A DNA stretch of 34,765 bases from an uncultured Succinivibrionaceae bacterium (GCA_944390085.1 CALXOT010000093.1:1-34765), one strand, 5' to 3'. Numbered from the stretch's first letter, positions 1-9,161 are shown. Program-made: numbers and translations. Notes: a model not told the origin generated them from the sequence alone.

Positions 1-96
1 CAATGGGGGGGGCGTGGACCGCCCCGTAGTGATACGCAATCTGCACTCCAAGCTGGATTGCGCAGCACTGCTAAAAAAGGGCCGTCGAGCCCTTGA
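1..96 (+). CDS. Probable TnpB C-terminal tail, IS200/IS605-like element (partial)
   Basis: The window opens inside a plus-strand frame that ends in TGA at 94-96. It encodes about 31 residues, basic and glycine/proline rich, ending in STAKKGPSSP. The tail itself has no diagnostic motif, because the RuvC and zinc-ribbon parts would lie upstream of the window. The assignment rests on what follows: a compact hairpin and a GGGAGTAAGTCA terminus directly after the stop, as at the right end of IS200/IS605 elements. In addition, a recognisable TnpB zinc-ribbon fossil at 9619-9729 is followed by a decayed version of the same terminus. TnpB proteins are RNA-guided nucleases encoded by these transposons. 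Another small ORF product is possible. Confidence 0.4.
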   Translation, partial: QWGGRGPPRSDTQSALQAGLRSTAKKGPSSP

Positions 97-143
97 AACC
101 CTATGCGTAAGCGTAGGGTAGTTCATGGTTTGGGAGTAAGTCA
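92..143 (+). mobile_element. IS200/IS605-like right end (hairpin plus GGGAGTAAGTCA)
   Basis: Directly after the putative TnpB stop there is an 8-bp stem (99-106 with 111-118, one G.T pair) closed by a GTAA loop. GGTTT then follows and can pair back to AAACC at 96-100 as an alternative to part of the first stem, and the segment ends GGGAGTAAGTCA at 132-143. The identical 12-mer ends another hairpin at 29207-29218, and a 9-of-12 version ends a third at 9763-9774. A subterminal hairpin and a fixed 3' terminus are typical of IS200/IS605 right ends. The exact cleavage point is inferred. Confidence 0.5.
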
Positions 144-1523
144 TACAAGGGTAGGGGATGGATTTAGCTGCCAGATCTCAAAATTCATGCTGCGCGCCTG
201 CAGGTGCAGTGGCAGCACTGCCCGTTTGAGGTGGTCGCAAAAAGCGGTGTCACTTAACTGATAAAGCTCGTCTAAATCAGCGTTAAGACCGGTAGTCAGG
301 CTTTCACCTGCTTTAAGGAAAGCCGTCCGTTTGGCCGGGATGTGCAGAGCGGCTGCAGCCAGGTTAAACTCTTTTTGGTTGTTTGCCGTCTGCAGCAGTT
401 TATAGTTTGCCTGAAGGGCTTGATAGTGCAGCATAGCAAGGCGCGGGATAAACTCAGGATCGGGCAGCCGGTCTGATTTACTGCTATTGCTTGACTTATC
501 GATTGGAGCTAAATTCCAGATCTCATCGTGGGCGACAAAGGACCAGGGTATAAAGTGATCGATGGCGTAGCTGCTGTCTGTCAGGATTTGCCCGGTATAA
601 ATGCATTCAAGCTGTCCGCTCTGACGCTTAAAGGCCTCAAAATAAGCTTTGGCGCTGTCAAGGGACTCTCTTTGCGCTGGCCGTTTCAGTTTGCTGATGA
701 TGTTGGGGACAGCCGGGTTCTTCTTTTGTAGGTAGGTGGCCAGGGCCAGATCTATAAAATTCTGCAGTACACCGCAATTTTCCAGCAGATAATCCTGCCA
801 TACCGGTTTTATCAAAATGTATGGATCGCCGTCGTTTGACACAATTTGATAGAGCACCCCGGGGTGTTTTGTACTTTCCTCAATTACCTGTTGATTGCTA
901 TGGAATCTGATCCAGGGGGAGAGCAGACGGTAGGCTACGTCATCGGTAATCTGCAACAGCATTTTTTTGATCTTAGGAAAGGTAGCTGCAGTCTGACTTA
1001 AACTTGTATAGACCGATTTTTCATGGCTCAATACGCTCAACTGCAAAGTTCCGTCCGTCAGTGCAGCCCCGTCTGTTATCAGGGTTTGCATCAGTTGTGG
1101 CAGTTTATCCTGCAGGCCAAAGCGCAGCCTGAAATAATGATGGCTGTACCAGGCCTTAGCAACCATCATGGCAGCCAGATCCCGAAAAAAGATGGGCTGT
1201 GGGCTAAAGGACGGGCTCTTAAGCAGCAGCTGGCGCAAGCGCTCCAGACTGGAGGCAGTCAGTACGCTGGGCTGAAGGAGATTGGTCTGTTGATCGCTAA
1301 GCCAAGCTCCCTGTGCTAAGTTTGTGGGGCTGCTTTTGCTGTCATTATCACAGCTTTCTGTTAGGGTTTGGCCATATTGCCGGCAATGCAGTTCCAGCAG
1401 CGCCGAAAACCACCAGAATTTGTAAGAGTTGGTGGTATTGTCCAGCACTCGCCCTAAAGGATGGAGCGGCAGGCCTGACAGCATCAGCTGGGGATTTTCA
1501 GGCAGGGCATAAACTATTTTCAT
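141..1523 (-). CDS. HNH endonuclease domain protein, function unknown
   Basis: A 460-residue protein with a C-terminal HNH nuclease motif. C307, the D322-H323 pair (AIDHFIPWSF), N337 (WNLAP) and the NSSKSDRLP segment (residues 346-354) give the usual metal and catalytic layout. The N-terminal 290 residues are not a domain I can name. They carry NTTNSYKFWWFSALLEL near residue 29 and YRLLSPWIRF near 198, which I recall only from HNH proteins of unknown role. There is no signal peptide, so it should be cytoplasmic. It starts 31 bases after the GH84 gene and is probably cotranscribed with it. The ribosome-binding site is weak (AGGA 14 bases from ATG). The stop codon lies in the GTCA terminus of the flanking IS right end, so the native C-terminus may have been altered. 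Defence, DNA repair and mobile-element roles are all possible. Confidence 0.75.
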   Translation of the reverse strand: MKIVYALPENPQLMLSGLPLHPLGRVLDNTTNSYKFWWFSALLELHCRQYGQTLTESCDNDSKSSPTNLAQGAWLSDQQTNLLQPSVLTASSLERLRQLLLKSPSFSPQPIFFRDLAAMMVAKAWYSHHYFRLRFGLQDKLPQLMQTLITDGAALTDGTLQLSVLSHEKSVYTSLSQTAATFPKIKKMLLQITDDVAYRLLSPWIRFHSNQQVIEESTKHPGVLYQIVSNDGDPYILIKPVWQDYLLENCGVLQNFIDLALATYLQKKNPAVPNIISKLKRPAQRESLDSAKAYFEAFKRQSGQLECIYTGQILTDSSYAIDHFIPWSFVAHDEIWNLAPIDKSSNSSKSDRLPDPEFIPRLAMLHYQALQANYKLLQTANNQKEFNLAAAALHIPAKRTAFLKAGESLTTGLNADLDELYQLSDTAFCDHLKRAVLPLHLQARSMNFEIWQLNPSPTLV

Positions 1524-1554
1524 GGCAGTTCAAGGTTTCCTGCAGGGTTTTGCC

Positions 1555-2616
1555 TTAGGTCAGGCAGGCAGGATCAAAGACATACTTGCCTGAAAGAAAG
1601 TCCTTGATTTCCTTTAAGGCAGGATTGTTACGCTCCAGCTCGCAGGCTGCAGTCAGCATGGCTTTTTGTAGCGCGTTAAGCCTGTTCAAACCCCGCTCTG
1701 TGAGCATGGTCAGCTGTTCCATCAGGATATCCGCCCCCTTGCCAAGTTGCGTGCGTAAATTCTGCTCAAACTCTCCGGCTATTTCTGGATCGGGGATCCC
1801 GGCATATTTTTGAGCCAGGGTCTTTAGCACGTAGGCGTTAAGCGGGCACTGCAGCATCGGGTTGACCGCATGCCCTGAGGTCAGCCCTGCAAGGCCACGC
1901 CTGCCGTTAAAGGGCTTTAAATACAGGAAGTTTGAAATATTCTTGCCATCATTGACTGGATAGTTATCCCAGATAAAGGGACGGCGTCCTAAAATTTCAC
2001 TGGCTCTGCTCACATCTTCAGGCGAGATGTCAGCTGAGACTATGTTATTGCCTGTCCAGAAGATTTCTACTCGCTCAGGGAGATGCTGGCACAAAGTGGC
2101 AAAGTAATTGTCAGGACGTGCGCCAAACAGCTTGTCCAGCAAAGGATCGAAGCTGTAATAGGAAGGACAGATAATAAAGCGTTTGACGTTATCCGGCAGA
2201 ATCTGCAGTACATCCTCAATGATCTGTCTTTGTACGCGTGCGCATTCAGTACCGCTTACCTTTTGATCGTCAAACAGCAGGCACAGGAGATCTGGCTTGA
2301 ACTGCCTGGCGTAGCTTGCCGTAAGCTGTAAAAAGCGTTCTTTGATGGAAGGATAGGTGGCAGTGAGATTGTAAGGTGACAGTGCCAGGCCAAAATCAAG
2401 GCCTAGCTCAGTACATCCAGCACGCAGCTGCTCCAGGCGCTTTTGTGAGGCTGCTGGCAATCCCTGCAGTAAATCCTGGCGCAAGGCCCGTTCTTCTTTG
2501 GGAGCGTAGATATAGAACTGATAGCCACAGCCCTGTAAAAAGCTAAGCAGGTCAAGACGGTCAGCATCTTTAAATTTCTTGCCGTAAAAACCTTCAATAA
2601 GACCGAGATAAGCCAT
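1555..2616 (-). CDS. GH84-family beta-N-acetylglucosaminidase-like protein
   Basis: A 353-residue, catalytic-domain-only member of glycoside hydrolase family 84. It begins with the typical LIEGFYGKKF strand. The consecutive aspartates D116-D117 (LLFDDQ) match the family's catalytic pair, used in substrate-assisted hydrolysis of beta-linked N-acetylglucosamine. FWTG (186-189) and WDNYPVND (216-223) are further family signatures. There is no signal peptide or carbohydrate-binding module, unlike the large secreted clostridial enzymes, so it probably acts in the cytoplasm on imported or recycled amino-sugar glycans. AAGGAGA lies 9 bases before the ATG. It is the first gene of a two-gene minus-strand unit with the HNH protein. 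Family assignment is firm; the substrate is inferred. Confidence 0.87.
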   Translation of the reverse strand: MAYLGLIEGFYGKKFKDADRLDLLSFLQGCGYQFYIYAPKEERALRQDLLQGLPAASQKRLEQLRAGCTELGLDFGLALSPYNLTATYPSIKERFLQLTASYARQFKPDLLCLLFDDQKVSGTECARVQRQIIEDVLQILPDNVKRFIICPSYYSFDPLLDKLFGARPDNYFATLCQHLPERVEIFWTGNNIVSADISPEDVSRASEILGRRPFIWDNYPVNDGKNISNFLYLKPFNGRRGLAGLTSGHAVNPMLQCPLNAYVLKTLAQKYAGIPDPEIAGEFEQNLRTQLGKGADILMEQLTMLTERGLNRLNALQKAMLTAACELERNNPALKEIKDFLSGKYVFDPACLT

Positions 2617-2744
2617 GAGCCTTGCTCTCCTTAACGTGCCTGTCCGGATCTACAGGCTTTATGCCCTGACGGGAATTGTAATCAAAAAAAAGTGCGCCCT
2701 GGCGCGCAAAGCGCTTATTTAGGCGGCAATCCGTAGCTGCGCTA

Positions 2745-2774
2745 TTGATTCAGCCTTTGCCTCTTGATTATAAT
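2745..2774 (+). promoter_or_regulatory. Probable sigma-70 promoter of tig
   Basis: TTGATT (2745-2750) and a perfect TATAAT (2769-2774) are separated by 18 bases, about 90 bases upstream of the trigger factor start. This is the best promoter match in the 243 bases between the divergent GH84 and tig genes. Confidence 0.65.
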
Positions 2775-2862
2775 AACGCAGTTTTGCGGACGCACGGCAC
2801 AGTTAAACCGTGGTGTCTGAGTGTAATTGTTTGATTTTGCTGCAACCTAACCGAGGTAAATG

Positions 2863-4182
2863 ATGCAGGCTTCAATTGAGAATCTTGAGGGCTTAAAGCG
2901 CCGTATTACTGTAACTGTGCCGGCCGAAGATGTTAAGAAGGCTTATGCTGCTTCTTTGCGTAAATACGCAAAGAACGTGCGTTTAGATGGTTTCCGTAAA
3001 GGGCACGTTCCCACTAAGGTTTTGGAAAATTACTACGGTGCTTCAATTATGAGCGACGTGGTTGATGCCCTGATCAAGGACACTCTGTTTAAGGCTATTG
3101 ATGAGTGTGGCGCTGTCAATGCCAGTGCTCCTGAGATTGGCACTGAGTCTGCATTTGATCCGCAGGCTGATTTTACTTACAAGGCCACCTTTGAAGTTTT
3201 CCCTCAGGTTGAGGACAAGCCTTTAAGCGAGATGCCCTTAAAGGTCGTGAACAGTGAGATTTCTGATGCTGACGTGGATAAGATGATCGAACGTCTGCGC
3301 ATGCAGCAGTCCAAGTGGCAGGTAAATGAAGCGGCTGAGGTCGCAGACGGCAAGCTGGCCAAGATTGACTTTGTGGGTCGTGTTGACGGTGTCGAGTTTG
3401 AGCACGGTTCTGCCAAGGATTATTCCTTATATGTCGGCCACACCAGCATGATCCCGGGCTTTACTGAGCAGATCATCGGACACAAGGCAGGTGATCATTT
3501 CAATATTCAGGTGACTTTCCCCGAGGACTATCACGAGGAGAGCTTAAAGGGTAAGAATGCTGAATTTGAGATCACTGTAAATTCCGTATCCGATCAAATT
3601 ATGCCTGAGCTTAACGCTGATTTCTTCAAGCTCTTTGGTACAGAGGATGGTTCCTATGAGACTTTCCGGGCCGATCTGCTGCGCAACATGGAGCGCGAGC
3701 AGAGCAAGGCTTTGATCCGTGCTCAGCGTGATAATGTCTGCTCTGCCCTGCTGGATTATTTCGGACCTTTCGAGATCCCGGCTGCTGCAGTGGACAATGA
3801 GCGTAAGCGCATGTGCGAGGCTGATGTTGAGCATCTCAAGAGCTACCGTATCCCTGTCAAGCAGGATCCGTACTCTGATCCTGAGCGTCATAAGACTGAT
3901 GCCGAAAACTCAGTGCGCTTGAGCTGCATCATCCAGCATTTTGTGGAGAAGAGCGGCCTTAAGTCACCGTCAGATGAGTCTGTCGAGTCTATTCTCTCCA
4001 TGATTGCCGATGCCTATGAGGATCCGGAGATGGTAAAACGCGAGATCAGAAAGGATTCCAAGCAGTTCTCTTCAATCCGCAATCAGGCCTTTGAGCACGA
4101 TGTGTTCAACTATATTCAGAACAATTCCAAGTGCGAGCAGCAGCAGGTCAGCTTCTTTGAGCTGCTTGAACTTGCACGATAA
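2863..4182 (+). CDS. tig: Trigger factor, ribosome-bound chaperone and peptidyl-prolyl isomerase
   Basis: Trigger factor binds the ribosome near the exit tunnel and shields nascent chains. The N-terminal domain (MQASIENLEGLKRRITVTVP) includes the ribosome-docking segment GFRKGHVP near residue 44. The FKBP-like PPIase domain follows at about 150-245 (GKLAKIDFVGRVDGVEFEHG), then the helical C-terminal arms. The 439-residue length fits the family (432 in E. coli). Two ATGs stand in tandem at 2860 and 2863. I chose the second because GAGG at 2853-2856 is 6 bases away from it and because family members begin Met-Gln. It heads the conserved tig-clpP-clpX-lon order. A hairpin follows before clpP. 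Confidence 0.96.
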   Translation: MQASIENLEGLKRRITVTVPAEDVKKAYAASLRKYAKNVRLDGFRKGHVPTKVLENYYGASIMSDVVDALIKDTLFKAIDECGAVNASAPEIGTESAFDPQADFTYKATFEVFPQVEDKPLSEMPLKVVNSEISDADVDKMIERLRMQQSKWQVNEAAEVADGKLAKIDFVGRVDGVEFEHGSAKDYSLYVGHTSMIPGFTEQIIGHKAGDHFNIQVTFPEDYHEESLKGKNAEFEITVNSVSDQIMPELNADFFKLFGTEDGSYETFRADLLRNMEREQSKALIRAQRDNVCSALLDYFGPFEIPAAAVDNERKRMCEADVEHLKSYRIPVKQDPYSDPERHKTDAENSVRLSCIIQHFVEKSGLKSPSDESVESILSMIADAYEDPEMVKREIRKDSKQFSSIRNQAFEHDVFNYIQNNSKCEQQQVSFFELLELAR

Positions 4183-4270
4183 GATCCAGCCTCAGGCTGT
4201 ATTTTCTGATACAGAAATAAGGCTTAAATCCCATTAGCTTTTGCTGATGGGTGGATGTCATTGTTTTTTG

Positions 4271-4279
4271 TGCCATAAT
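4271..4279 (+). promoter_or_regulatory. Extended -10 promoter element upstream of clpP
   Basis: TG-C-CATAAT (4271-4279) fits an extended -10 element. No good -35 is seen. Transcription would start near 4286, inside the following hairpin, so the clpP transcript would carry only part of that stem. Confidence 0.45.
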
Positions 4280-4282
4280 ATT

Positions 4283-4312
4283 CCCCGCTTAAAAAGTAAG
4301 CGGGGTTTTTTT
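4283..4312 (+). terminator. Intrinsic terminator between tig and clpP
   Basis: CCCCGCTTA (4283-4291) pairs perfectly with TAAGCGGGG (4297-4305) around an AAAAG loop and is followed by seven T. It should end tig transcripts. It lies only 13 bases upstream of the clpP start. Confidence 0.8.
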
Positions 4313-4325
4313 GTCAGGAGGAAAC

Positions 4326-4952
4326 ATGCAAGAGCGCATGCAGACTTTAGTTCCCATGGTGATTGAACAGACCGGCCGTGGCGAACGCTCTTTTGATATT
4401 TATTCACGTCTGCTCAAGGATCGCGTTATCTTCATTACCGGTGAGATTGAAGATCACATGGCAGATCTGATTGTGGCGCAGCTGCTGTTTTTGGAGTCTG
4501 ACAATCCGGATAAGGATATCTACCTGTATATCAATTCCCCGGGCGGAGTGGTCACTGCCGGCATGGCCATTTATGACACCATGCAGTACATCAAGCCAGA
4601 TGTGTGCACGCTCTGCATGGGGCAGGCCTGCTCCATGGGCTCTTTCCTGCTTTCAGGCGGGGCTAAGGGGAAACGCTTTGCGCTGCCCAACGCCCGTATT
4701 ATGATCCATCAGCCTTTAGGTGGATTTAAGGGTCAGGCTTCTGATGTGTTAATCCATGCTCGTGAGATGGAACGCACTAAGCGTATTCTCACTGAAATTC
4801 TGGCGCAAAATTGTGGGCGTCCGCTTGCTGATCTGGAGCGCGACTGTGATCGTGATAACTTTATGAGTGCCAGGGAAGCTTTAGACTACGGTCTGATAGA
4901 CAAGGTTATTGTGAACCGTGCGCAAATGGCAGACGGGGAGAAAAAGGATTAA
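4326..4952 (+). CDS. clpP: ATP-dependent Clp protease proteolytic subunit
   Basis: A serine peptidase that forms the tetradecameric chamber of ClpXP. The 208-residue protein has the catalytic triad S103 ([10 protein letters not shown]), H128 ([10 protein letters not shown]) and D177 (DRDNF), with the same spacing as E. coli Clp[10 protein letters not shown], the conserved start of the mature chain, begins at residue 8, so the propeptide is only about 6-7 residues, shorter than the 14 of E. coli. The ATG at 4326 is preceded by a perfect AGGAGG (4316-4321). An upstream in-frame TTG at 4311 lies in the terminator T-run and is not used here. clpX starts 5 bases after the stop, so the pair is translated from one mRNA. 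Confidence 0.97.
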   Translation: MQERMQTLVPMVIEQTGRGERSFDIYSRLLKDRVIFITGEIEDHMADLIVAQLLFLESDNPDKDIYLYINSPGGVVTAGMAIYDTMQYIKPDVCTLCMGQACSMGSFLLSGGAKGKRFALPNARIMIHQPLGGFKGQASDVLIHAREMERTKRILTEILAQNCGRPLADLERDCDRDNFMSAREALDYGLIDKVIVNRAQMADGEKKD

Positions 4953-4957
4953 TTCAG

Positions 4958-6247
4958 ATGAACGATCACACTTCAGATGGAACTAAAAAGGCGGCCTGCA
5001 TTTTCTGCGGGCGCGGGCAGAGTGCCGATCGCACCTTAATTCAGTCCGATGACGGCAATTGCATCTGTTCAGATTGCGTGATGCGCTGCTATCGGGTGCT
5101 GACAGCCCAGGGAGCCGCTGCTCCTGACAAACGGGCATCTGCAGGCGGACTTGATCTGGATCATATCCCGACCCCCCATGAGATGGCTGCACACCTTGAT
5201 GACTATGTCATCGGGCAGGAAGACGCTAAAAAGGTATTGTCGGTAGCAGTGTACAATCATTATAAGCGTCTGAAGCATGCCCTGAAGGACAATGATGTGG
5301 AGTTGGGCAAATCCAATATCTTGATGATTGGCCCTACCGGATCAGGCAAGACCTTGCTGGTGCAGACCTTAGCCCGCTTTTTGAATGTGCCCTTTGCCAT
5401 GTCCGATGCCACTACCTTAACTGAGGCCGGTTATGTAGGTGAAGACGTGGAAAATGTGATTGTGCGTTTACTGCAAAGCTGTGACTATGATGTGGAAAAA
5501 GCCCAGCGTGGCATCATCTACATCGATGAGATAGATAAAATTGCCCGTAAGTCTGAAAATCCTTCCATTACAAGGGATGTTTCCGGTGAAGGGGTGCAGC
5601 AGGCTTTGCTCAAACTGGTGGAAGGCACCACAGCATCAATTCCTCCTGAAGGGGGACGCAAGCATCCGCAGCAGAAAATGATTGAGATAGATACTTCGCA
5701 GATCCTGTTCATTTGCGGTGGTGCTTTTGACGGGCTGGATAAAATTGTAGAAAAGCGGGTGTCTAAAAATTCTGGTATCGGTTTTGGGGCAGAGGTGCGT
5801 GGTGAAAAGGACAAACTGACCTTAACGCAGAAATATCAGCAGGTAGAACCTGATGATCTGGTCAAGTTTGGCATCATACCTGAATTTGTCGGCCGTATGC
5901 CGGTGATCACCGCACTGTCAGAGCTTGACCGCAAGGCGCTGGTACGCGTACTGCGTGAGCCCAAGAATGCTATAGTCAGGCAGTTTGAGACCATGTTCAA
6001 GCTCGAGGGTGTGGAGCTTATCTTTACTGAAGAGGCATTGCAGGCTATTGCTGACACCGCCATTTCACGTCATACTGGCGCGCGCGGCCTGCGTTCAGTG
6101 GTGGAGAGCCTGCTGCTCAATACCATGTATGATATTCCATCTGCCCATGACGTAAAGAAAGTGGTGGTGGATGAAAATACCGTCAAAAACGGCTCGGAGC
6201 CACTGGTAATCAAGTCGGATCCCGGGGCGCTTGCATCAAACGCCTGA
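4958..6247 (+). CDS. clpX: ATP-dependent Clp protease ATP-binding subunit ClpX
   Basis: An AAA+ unfoldase that feeds substrates into ClpP. The N-terminal C4 zinc-binding domain has C14, C17, C37 and C40. Walker A is [10 protein letters not shown] and Walker [12 protein letters not shown]. The pore-2 GGRKHPQQ loop and the ClpP-contacting loop (SGIGFGAEV) are both present. Sensor-2 is in [12 protein letters not shown] near the C-terminus. Length is 429 residues against 424 in E. coli. AAAAAGGA precedes the ATG by 9 bases. An intrinsic terminator stands 32 bases after the stop, so clpPX forms a unit apart from lon. Confidence 0.98.
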   Translation: MNDHTSDGTKKAACIFCGRGQSADRTLIQSDDGNCICSDCVMRCYRVLTAQGAAAPDKRASAGGLDLDHIPTPHEMAAHLDDYVIGQEDAKKVLSVAVYNHYKRLKHALKDNDVELGKSNILMIGPTGSGKTLLVQTLARFLNVPFAMSDATTLTEAGYVGEDVENVIVRLLQSCDYDVEKAQRGIIYIDEIDKIARKSENPSITRDVSGEGVQQALLKLVEGTTASIPPEGGRKHPQQKMIEIDTSQILFICGGAFDGLDKIVEKRVSKNSGIGFGAEVRGEKDKLTLTQKYQQVEPDDLVKFGIIPEFVGRMPVITALSELDRKALVRVLREPKNAIVRQFETMFKLEGVELIFTEEALQAIADTAISRHTGARGLRSVVESLLLNTMYDIPSAHDVKKVVVDENTVKNGSEPLVIKSDPGALASNA

Positions 6248-6279
6248 TTTAGATGCAGCAGTGCTGTTGTAGTTACAAA

Positions 6280-6306
6280 ACCCTGCCCAGGTGCAGGGTC
6301 TTTTTT
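6280..6306 (+). terminator. Intrinsic terminator after clpX
   Basis: ACCCTGC (6280-6286) pairs with GCAGGGT (6293-6299), loop CCAGGT, then C and six T. It ends the clpPX unit and rules out a lon start upstream of it. Confidence 0.8.
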
Positions 6307-6410
6307 ACTCTGCCCCTGCTATTATCAGGGACTACGGCACCCTTGAAATTTCTTGCTGCGGCATACATGTAAGCTATAGCGTGAATTTAGATTTGAATTT
6401 GGTAGAGTTT

Positions 6411-9083
6411 ATGAGCGAAAAGTCCGCAAAGAAACCCAGTATCATAAAAAACGACGTAATAACAGAGAGTAAGCAAGAAGAACAACATAAAAAACAGGCA
6501 GTTTTGTCGTCAGGGGAAATGTCTGCAGCGGTGGCTGAGGACAAAATGCAGCAGGGGCAGTCGGGGCAGGGGGCAGTTGACAGCTCTGATGCCACCGTCA
6601 TGCAGCCAGGGAGGCAGGTCCTGCCGCTTATTACATTGCGCGGCATTATTGTCACCCCTTATTCCAATGTACAGATTTTAGCTGCCCGTGAGCAGTCTAT
6701 TGCTGCCTGTGCCTATGCTCTGGATCGTAAACAGAGTCTGGCGGTGTTCTGTCAGTTAAACGATGCAGATGAGCATCCTGATTTTGAATCCCTGCTTAAT
6801 ATTGGCGTTATCTGCAAGGTACGTGAAGGGGCTTATAAGGATCCGGATTCCTACCGTTGCGTGATCTGTGGCTTTGACCGCATCAGGCTAGTAAGGGTAA
6901 TTGATTCCAAGGACAAGAATTACCGTGAAGCAGAGGTGGAACTGATCCCGGCCTGGCAGCCTGCTGGAGCGGAAGATCAGCGCAGGCTGAAGCACTATCT
7001 GGATGCATTGCAGGCCAGTTTGCTAAATGCGATGAAAAATTCGCGTCAGGCTGTACGCCCGCTGATAGATAAGAGTGTGCCCAAGGAAGTGCTGACCTCC
7101 ATTGAACAGGAAAATTCACTGCTGGTACTTACCGATGTACTGACGCAGATCCTGCAGCTTGACATGGTGGATAAACGTCTGCTGTTATGCGAGAACAATC
7201 CTTTGGAGCGTGCCAAGGTTTTGATCTCTTTGCTCAATGGTTATTCTTACCGGGAAGAGCTTAATGAACGCATTTGCCGGGAAGCTAAGATCTCCATGGA
7301 GCGCAATCAGCGTGAGTATTACCTCAATGAGCAGTTAAAGGCCATCAAGCATGAGCTGAAGGTAGATTATGATGAAGATGCTGACATTGAGGAATACCGG
7401 CAAAAACTGAAGGCTCTTAAGGCTCCTGCTGCAGTCAGGAACAAAATTGATAAGGAAATAAGCAAGCTTGCCATCATGAGCATCAATTCTTCTGAAAATA
7501 TCATGGTGCGCAACTATATTGACACCTTGCTTTCCATCCCCTGGGAGGTAGGCAGTGAGGTCAACAAAGATCTGCTTAAAGCCCAGCGCAGCCTTGATGC
7601 TGATCACTATGGCCTGGAAAAGGTAAAGGATCGCATTTTAGAATATCTGGCGGTGCAGGCACGTGCGGATAACCTGCACGGTCCCATTATCTGCCTGATG
7701 GGGCCTCCAGGTATCGGTAAAACTTCGTTGGGAGCCTCTATTGCCAAAGCTACCGGACGTAAGTATGTGCGGGTGTCATTGGGCGGTCTGCACGATGAGG
7801 CAGAGATCCGTGGTCACCGCCGTACCTATATTGGCTCTTTGCCCGGACGGATCATGCAAAATTTGATCAAGGCAGGGGTCAATAACCCGCTGTTTGTGCT
7901 CGATGAGATAGATAAGATTGGATCAGATGGCGTGCATGGTGATCCCTCTGCTGCATTGCTTGAGGTACTTGATCCTGAGCAAAATAAGAGCTTTGCCGAT
8001 AATTACGTGGAGCTTGAATATGATCTGTCCAAGGTCATGTTTGTAGCAACTGCTAATTCTTACAATATCCCGGGGCCGTTGCTTGATCGCATGGAGGTTA
8101 TAGATCTATCTACCTATACAGAAGAAGAAAAATTCAATATCGCTAAAAAGTATCTGCTGCCAAAGCAGCTGCGTGCCAATGCCCTGACAGAAGCTGAGTT
8201 TGCCCTGGCGGACGAGGCTTTGACTGAGCTTATCCGCTACTATACCCATGAGGCTGGCGTGCGCGGGCTTGAGCGCTTAATCAATGAATTATGCCGCAAG
8301 ACCGTTAAGGACAAGATTTTAAAAGAGGCCAGGCTCAAGGCTGCAGGTAAAAAAGTGCAGCAGCGGCGTACCGTGCTTACGGTAAAACAAGTAGGAAAGC
8401 TGTTAGGTCCCAGACGTTATGATTTTACCTCCAAGCTTGAGGAAAATAAGGTAGGTCTGGTCAATGGACTGGCCTGGACCTCCCTTGGCGGGGATATCCT
8501 GCAGCTGGAGGCTGTGGCCAATGAGGGTACAGGGAAGCATCAGCTTACCGGAAAGCTCGGTGAGGTGATGAAGGAAAGTATCAGCGCTGCTATTACGGTA
8601 GTACGCAAACGTGCCGGCATGCTGCATTTAAAGCAGAATTTTTATGAAAAATGCGATCTGCATATTCATGTCCCTGAAGGAGCAACACCAAAGGAAGGAC
8701 CTTCTGCGGGTATTGGTATGGTGACCGCAGTGGTGTCTGCATTAACCGGCAATCCGGTGCGGGCAGATGTGGCCATGACCGGTGAGATCACTTTGCGTGG
8801 CGATGTGTTGCCTATTGGCGGCCTTAAGGAAAAATTGCTGGCGGCGTTGCGTGGCGGTATAAAACTGGTACTGATTCCTAAGGAAAATGAAAAGGATCTC
8901 TGGGATATCCCGCAGAATGTCAAGAAGGGGCTTGAGATTGTGCCTGTCAGCCATATTGACGAGGTTTTAAGCCGGGCTCTGGTAAATGATCCCACTAGCT
9001 TTATGCCGCAAAGCCCGTGGGCGCAAGGGGTGCTGGCTGAAGAGCAGGGGGCAGGACACGGCAGTGCTGTCTCAAACTGTTAG
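6411..9083 (+). CDS. lon: ATP-dependent Lon protease
   Basis: A homo-oligomeric AAA+ serine protease that degrades misfolded and regulatory proteins. The LON substrate-binding domain begins around [12 protein letters not shown] (near residue 70). Walker A is [10 protein letters not shown] and Walker [11 protein letters not shown]. The C-terminal protease domain contains the catalytic serine in [10 protein letters not shown] and the lysine in [10 protein letters not shown]. The protein is 890 residues, about 100 longer than E. coli Lon. The extra length is a 65-residue N-terminal tail rich in K, S, E and Q ([15 protein letters not shown]...) and a short C-terminal tail ending SAVSNC. I start at ATG 6411; the open frame continues back to 6291, but that lies inside the clpX terminator. 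The ribosome-binding site is weak (GGTAGAG). Confidence 0.96.
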   Translation: MSEKSAKKPSIIKNDVITESKQEEQHKKQAVLSSGEMSAAVAEDKMQQGQSGQGAVDSSDATVMQPGRQVLPLITLRGIIVTPYSNVQILAAREQSIAACAYALDRKQSLAVFCQLNDADEHPDFESLLNIGVICKVREGAYKDPDSYRCVICGFDRIRLVRVIDSKDKNYREAEVELIPAWQPAGAEDQRRLKHYLDALQASLLNAMKNSRQAVRPLIDKSVPKEVLTSIEQENSLLVLTDVLTQILQLDMVDKRLLLCENNPLERAKVLISLLNGYSYREELNERICREAKISMERNQREYYLNEQLKAIKHELKVDYDEDADIEEYRQKLKALKAPAAVRNKIDKEISKLAIMSINSSENIMVRNYIDTLLSIPWEVGSEVNKDLLKAQRSLDADHYGLEKVKDRILEYLAVQARADNLHGPIICLMGPPGIGKTSLGASIAKATGRKYVRVSLGGLHDEAEIRGHRRTYIGSLPGRIMQNLIKAGVNNPLFVLDEIDKIGSDGVHGDPSAALLEVLDPEQNKSFADNYVELEYDLSKVMFVATANSYNIPGPLLDRMEVIDLSTYTEEEKFNIAKKYLLPKQLRANALTEAEFALADEALTELIRYYTHEAGVRGLERLINELCRKTVKDKILKEARLKAAGKKVQQRRTVLTVKQVGKLLGPRRYDFTSKLEENKVGLVNGLAWTSLGGDILQLEAVANEGTGKHQLTGKLGEVMKESISAAITVVRKRAGMLHLKQNFYEKCDLHIHVPEGATPKEGPSAGIGMVTAVVSALTGNPVRADVAMTGEITLRGDVLPIGGLKEKLLAALRGGIKLVLIPKENEKDLWDIPQNVKKGLEIVPVSHIDEVLSRALVNDPTSFMPQSPWAQGVLAEEQGAGHGSAVSNC

Positions 9084-9161
9084 GCAGTAAATGGACTGAG
9101 GGGGACCTGCCAGGGACCCCCCAGGAGCTTGCGGATTTTCCAGATATGCAAGGAGAAAATA

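Larger units (their letters stand above)
1..143 (+). ncRNA. Candidate omega-RNA (reRNA) scaffold of the TnpB element
   Basis: Known TnpB guide RNAs are made from the 3' end of tnpB plus the right end, and the guide is taken from the DNA just outside it. Here three hairpins lie in tandem: 9-14 with 20-25 (GGGGCG/CGCCCC), 35-41 with 56-62 (CGCAATC/GATTGCG), and 99-106 with 111-118. If an RNA is made, its guide would start near 144 and match the 3' end of the HNH gene and beyond. The transcript and the guide boundary are inference; only the hairpins and the terminus are seen. Confidence 0.3.

Noticed and set aside
4311..4325. TTG start of ClpP five codons upstream
   Set aside because: It lies in the terminator T-run, and the AGGAGG site fits ATG 4326.
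6342..6366. CTTGAAA upstream of lon as a sigma-32 heat-shock promoter
   Set aside because: The -35 matches well, but the best -10 (CGGCATAC) is poor and the spacer is 10 bases, shorter than in known sigma-32 promoters. Suggestive only.
6291..6410. 40-residue N-terminal extension of Lon
   Set aside because: It would begin inside the clpX terminator stem, has no ribosome-binding site and no family similarity; ATG 6411 is preferred.
8666..8995. 109-codon minus-strand open frame opposite lon
   Set aside because: Low-information antisense frame over the conserved Lon protease domain; no start signal and no recognisable protein.
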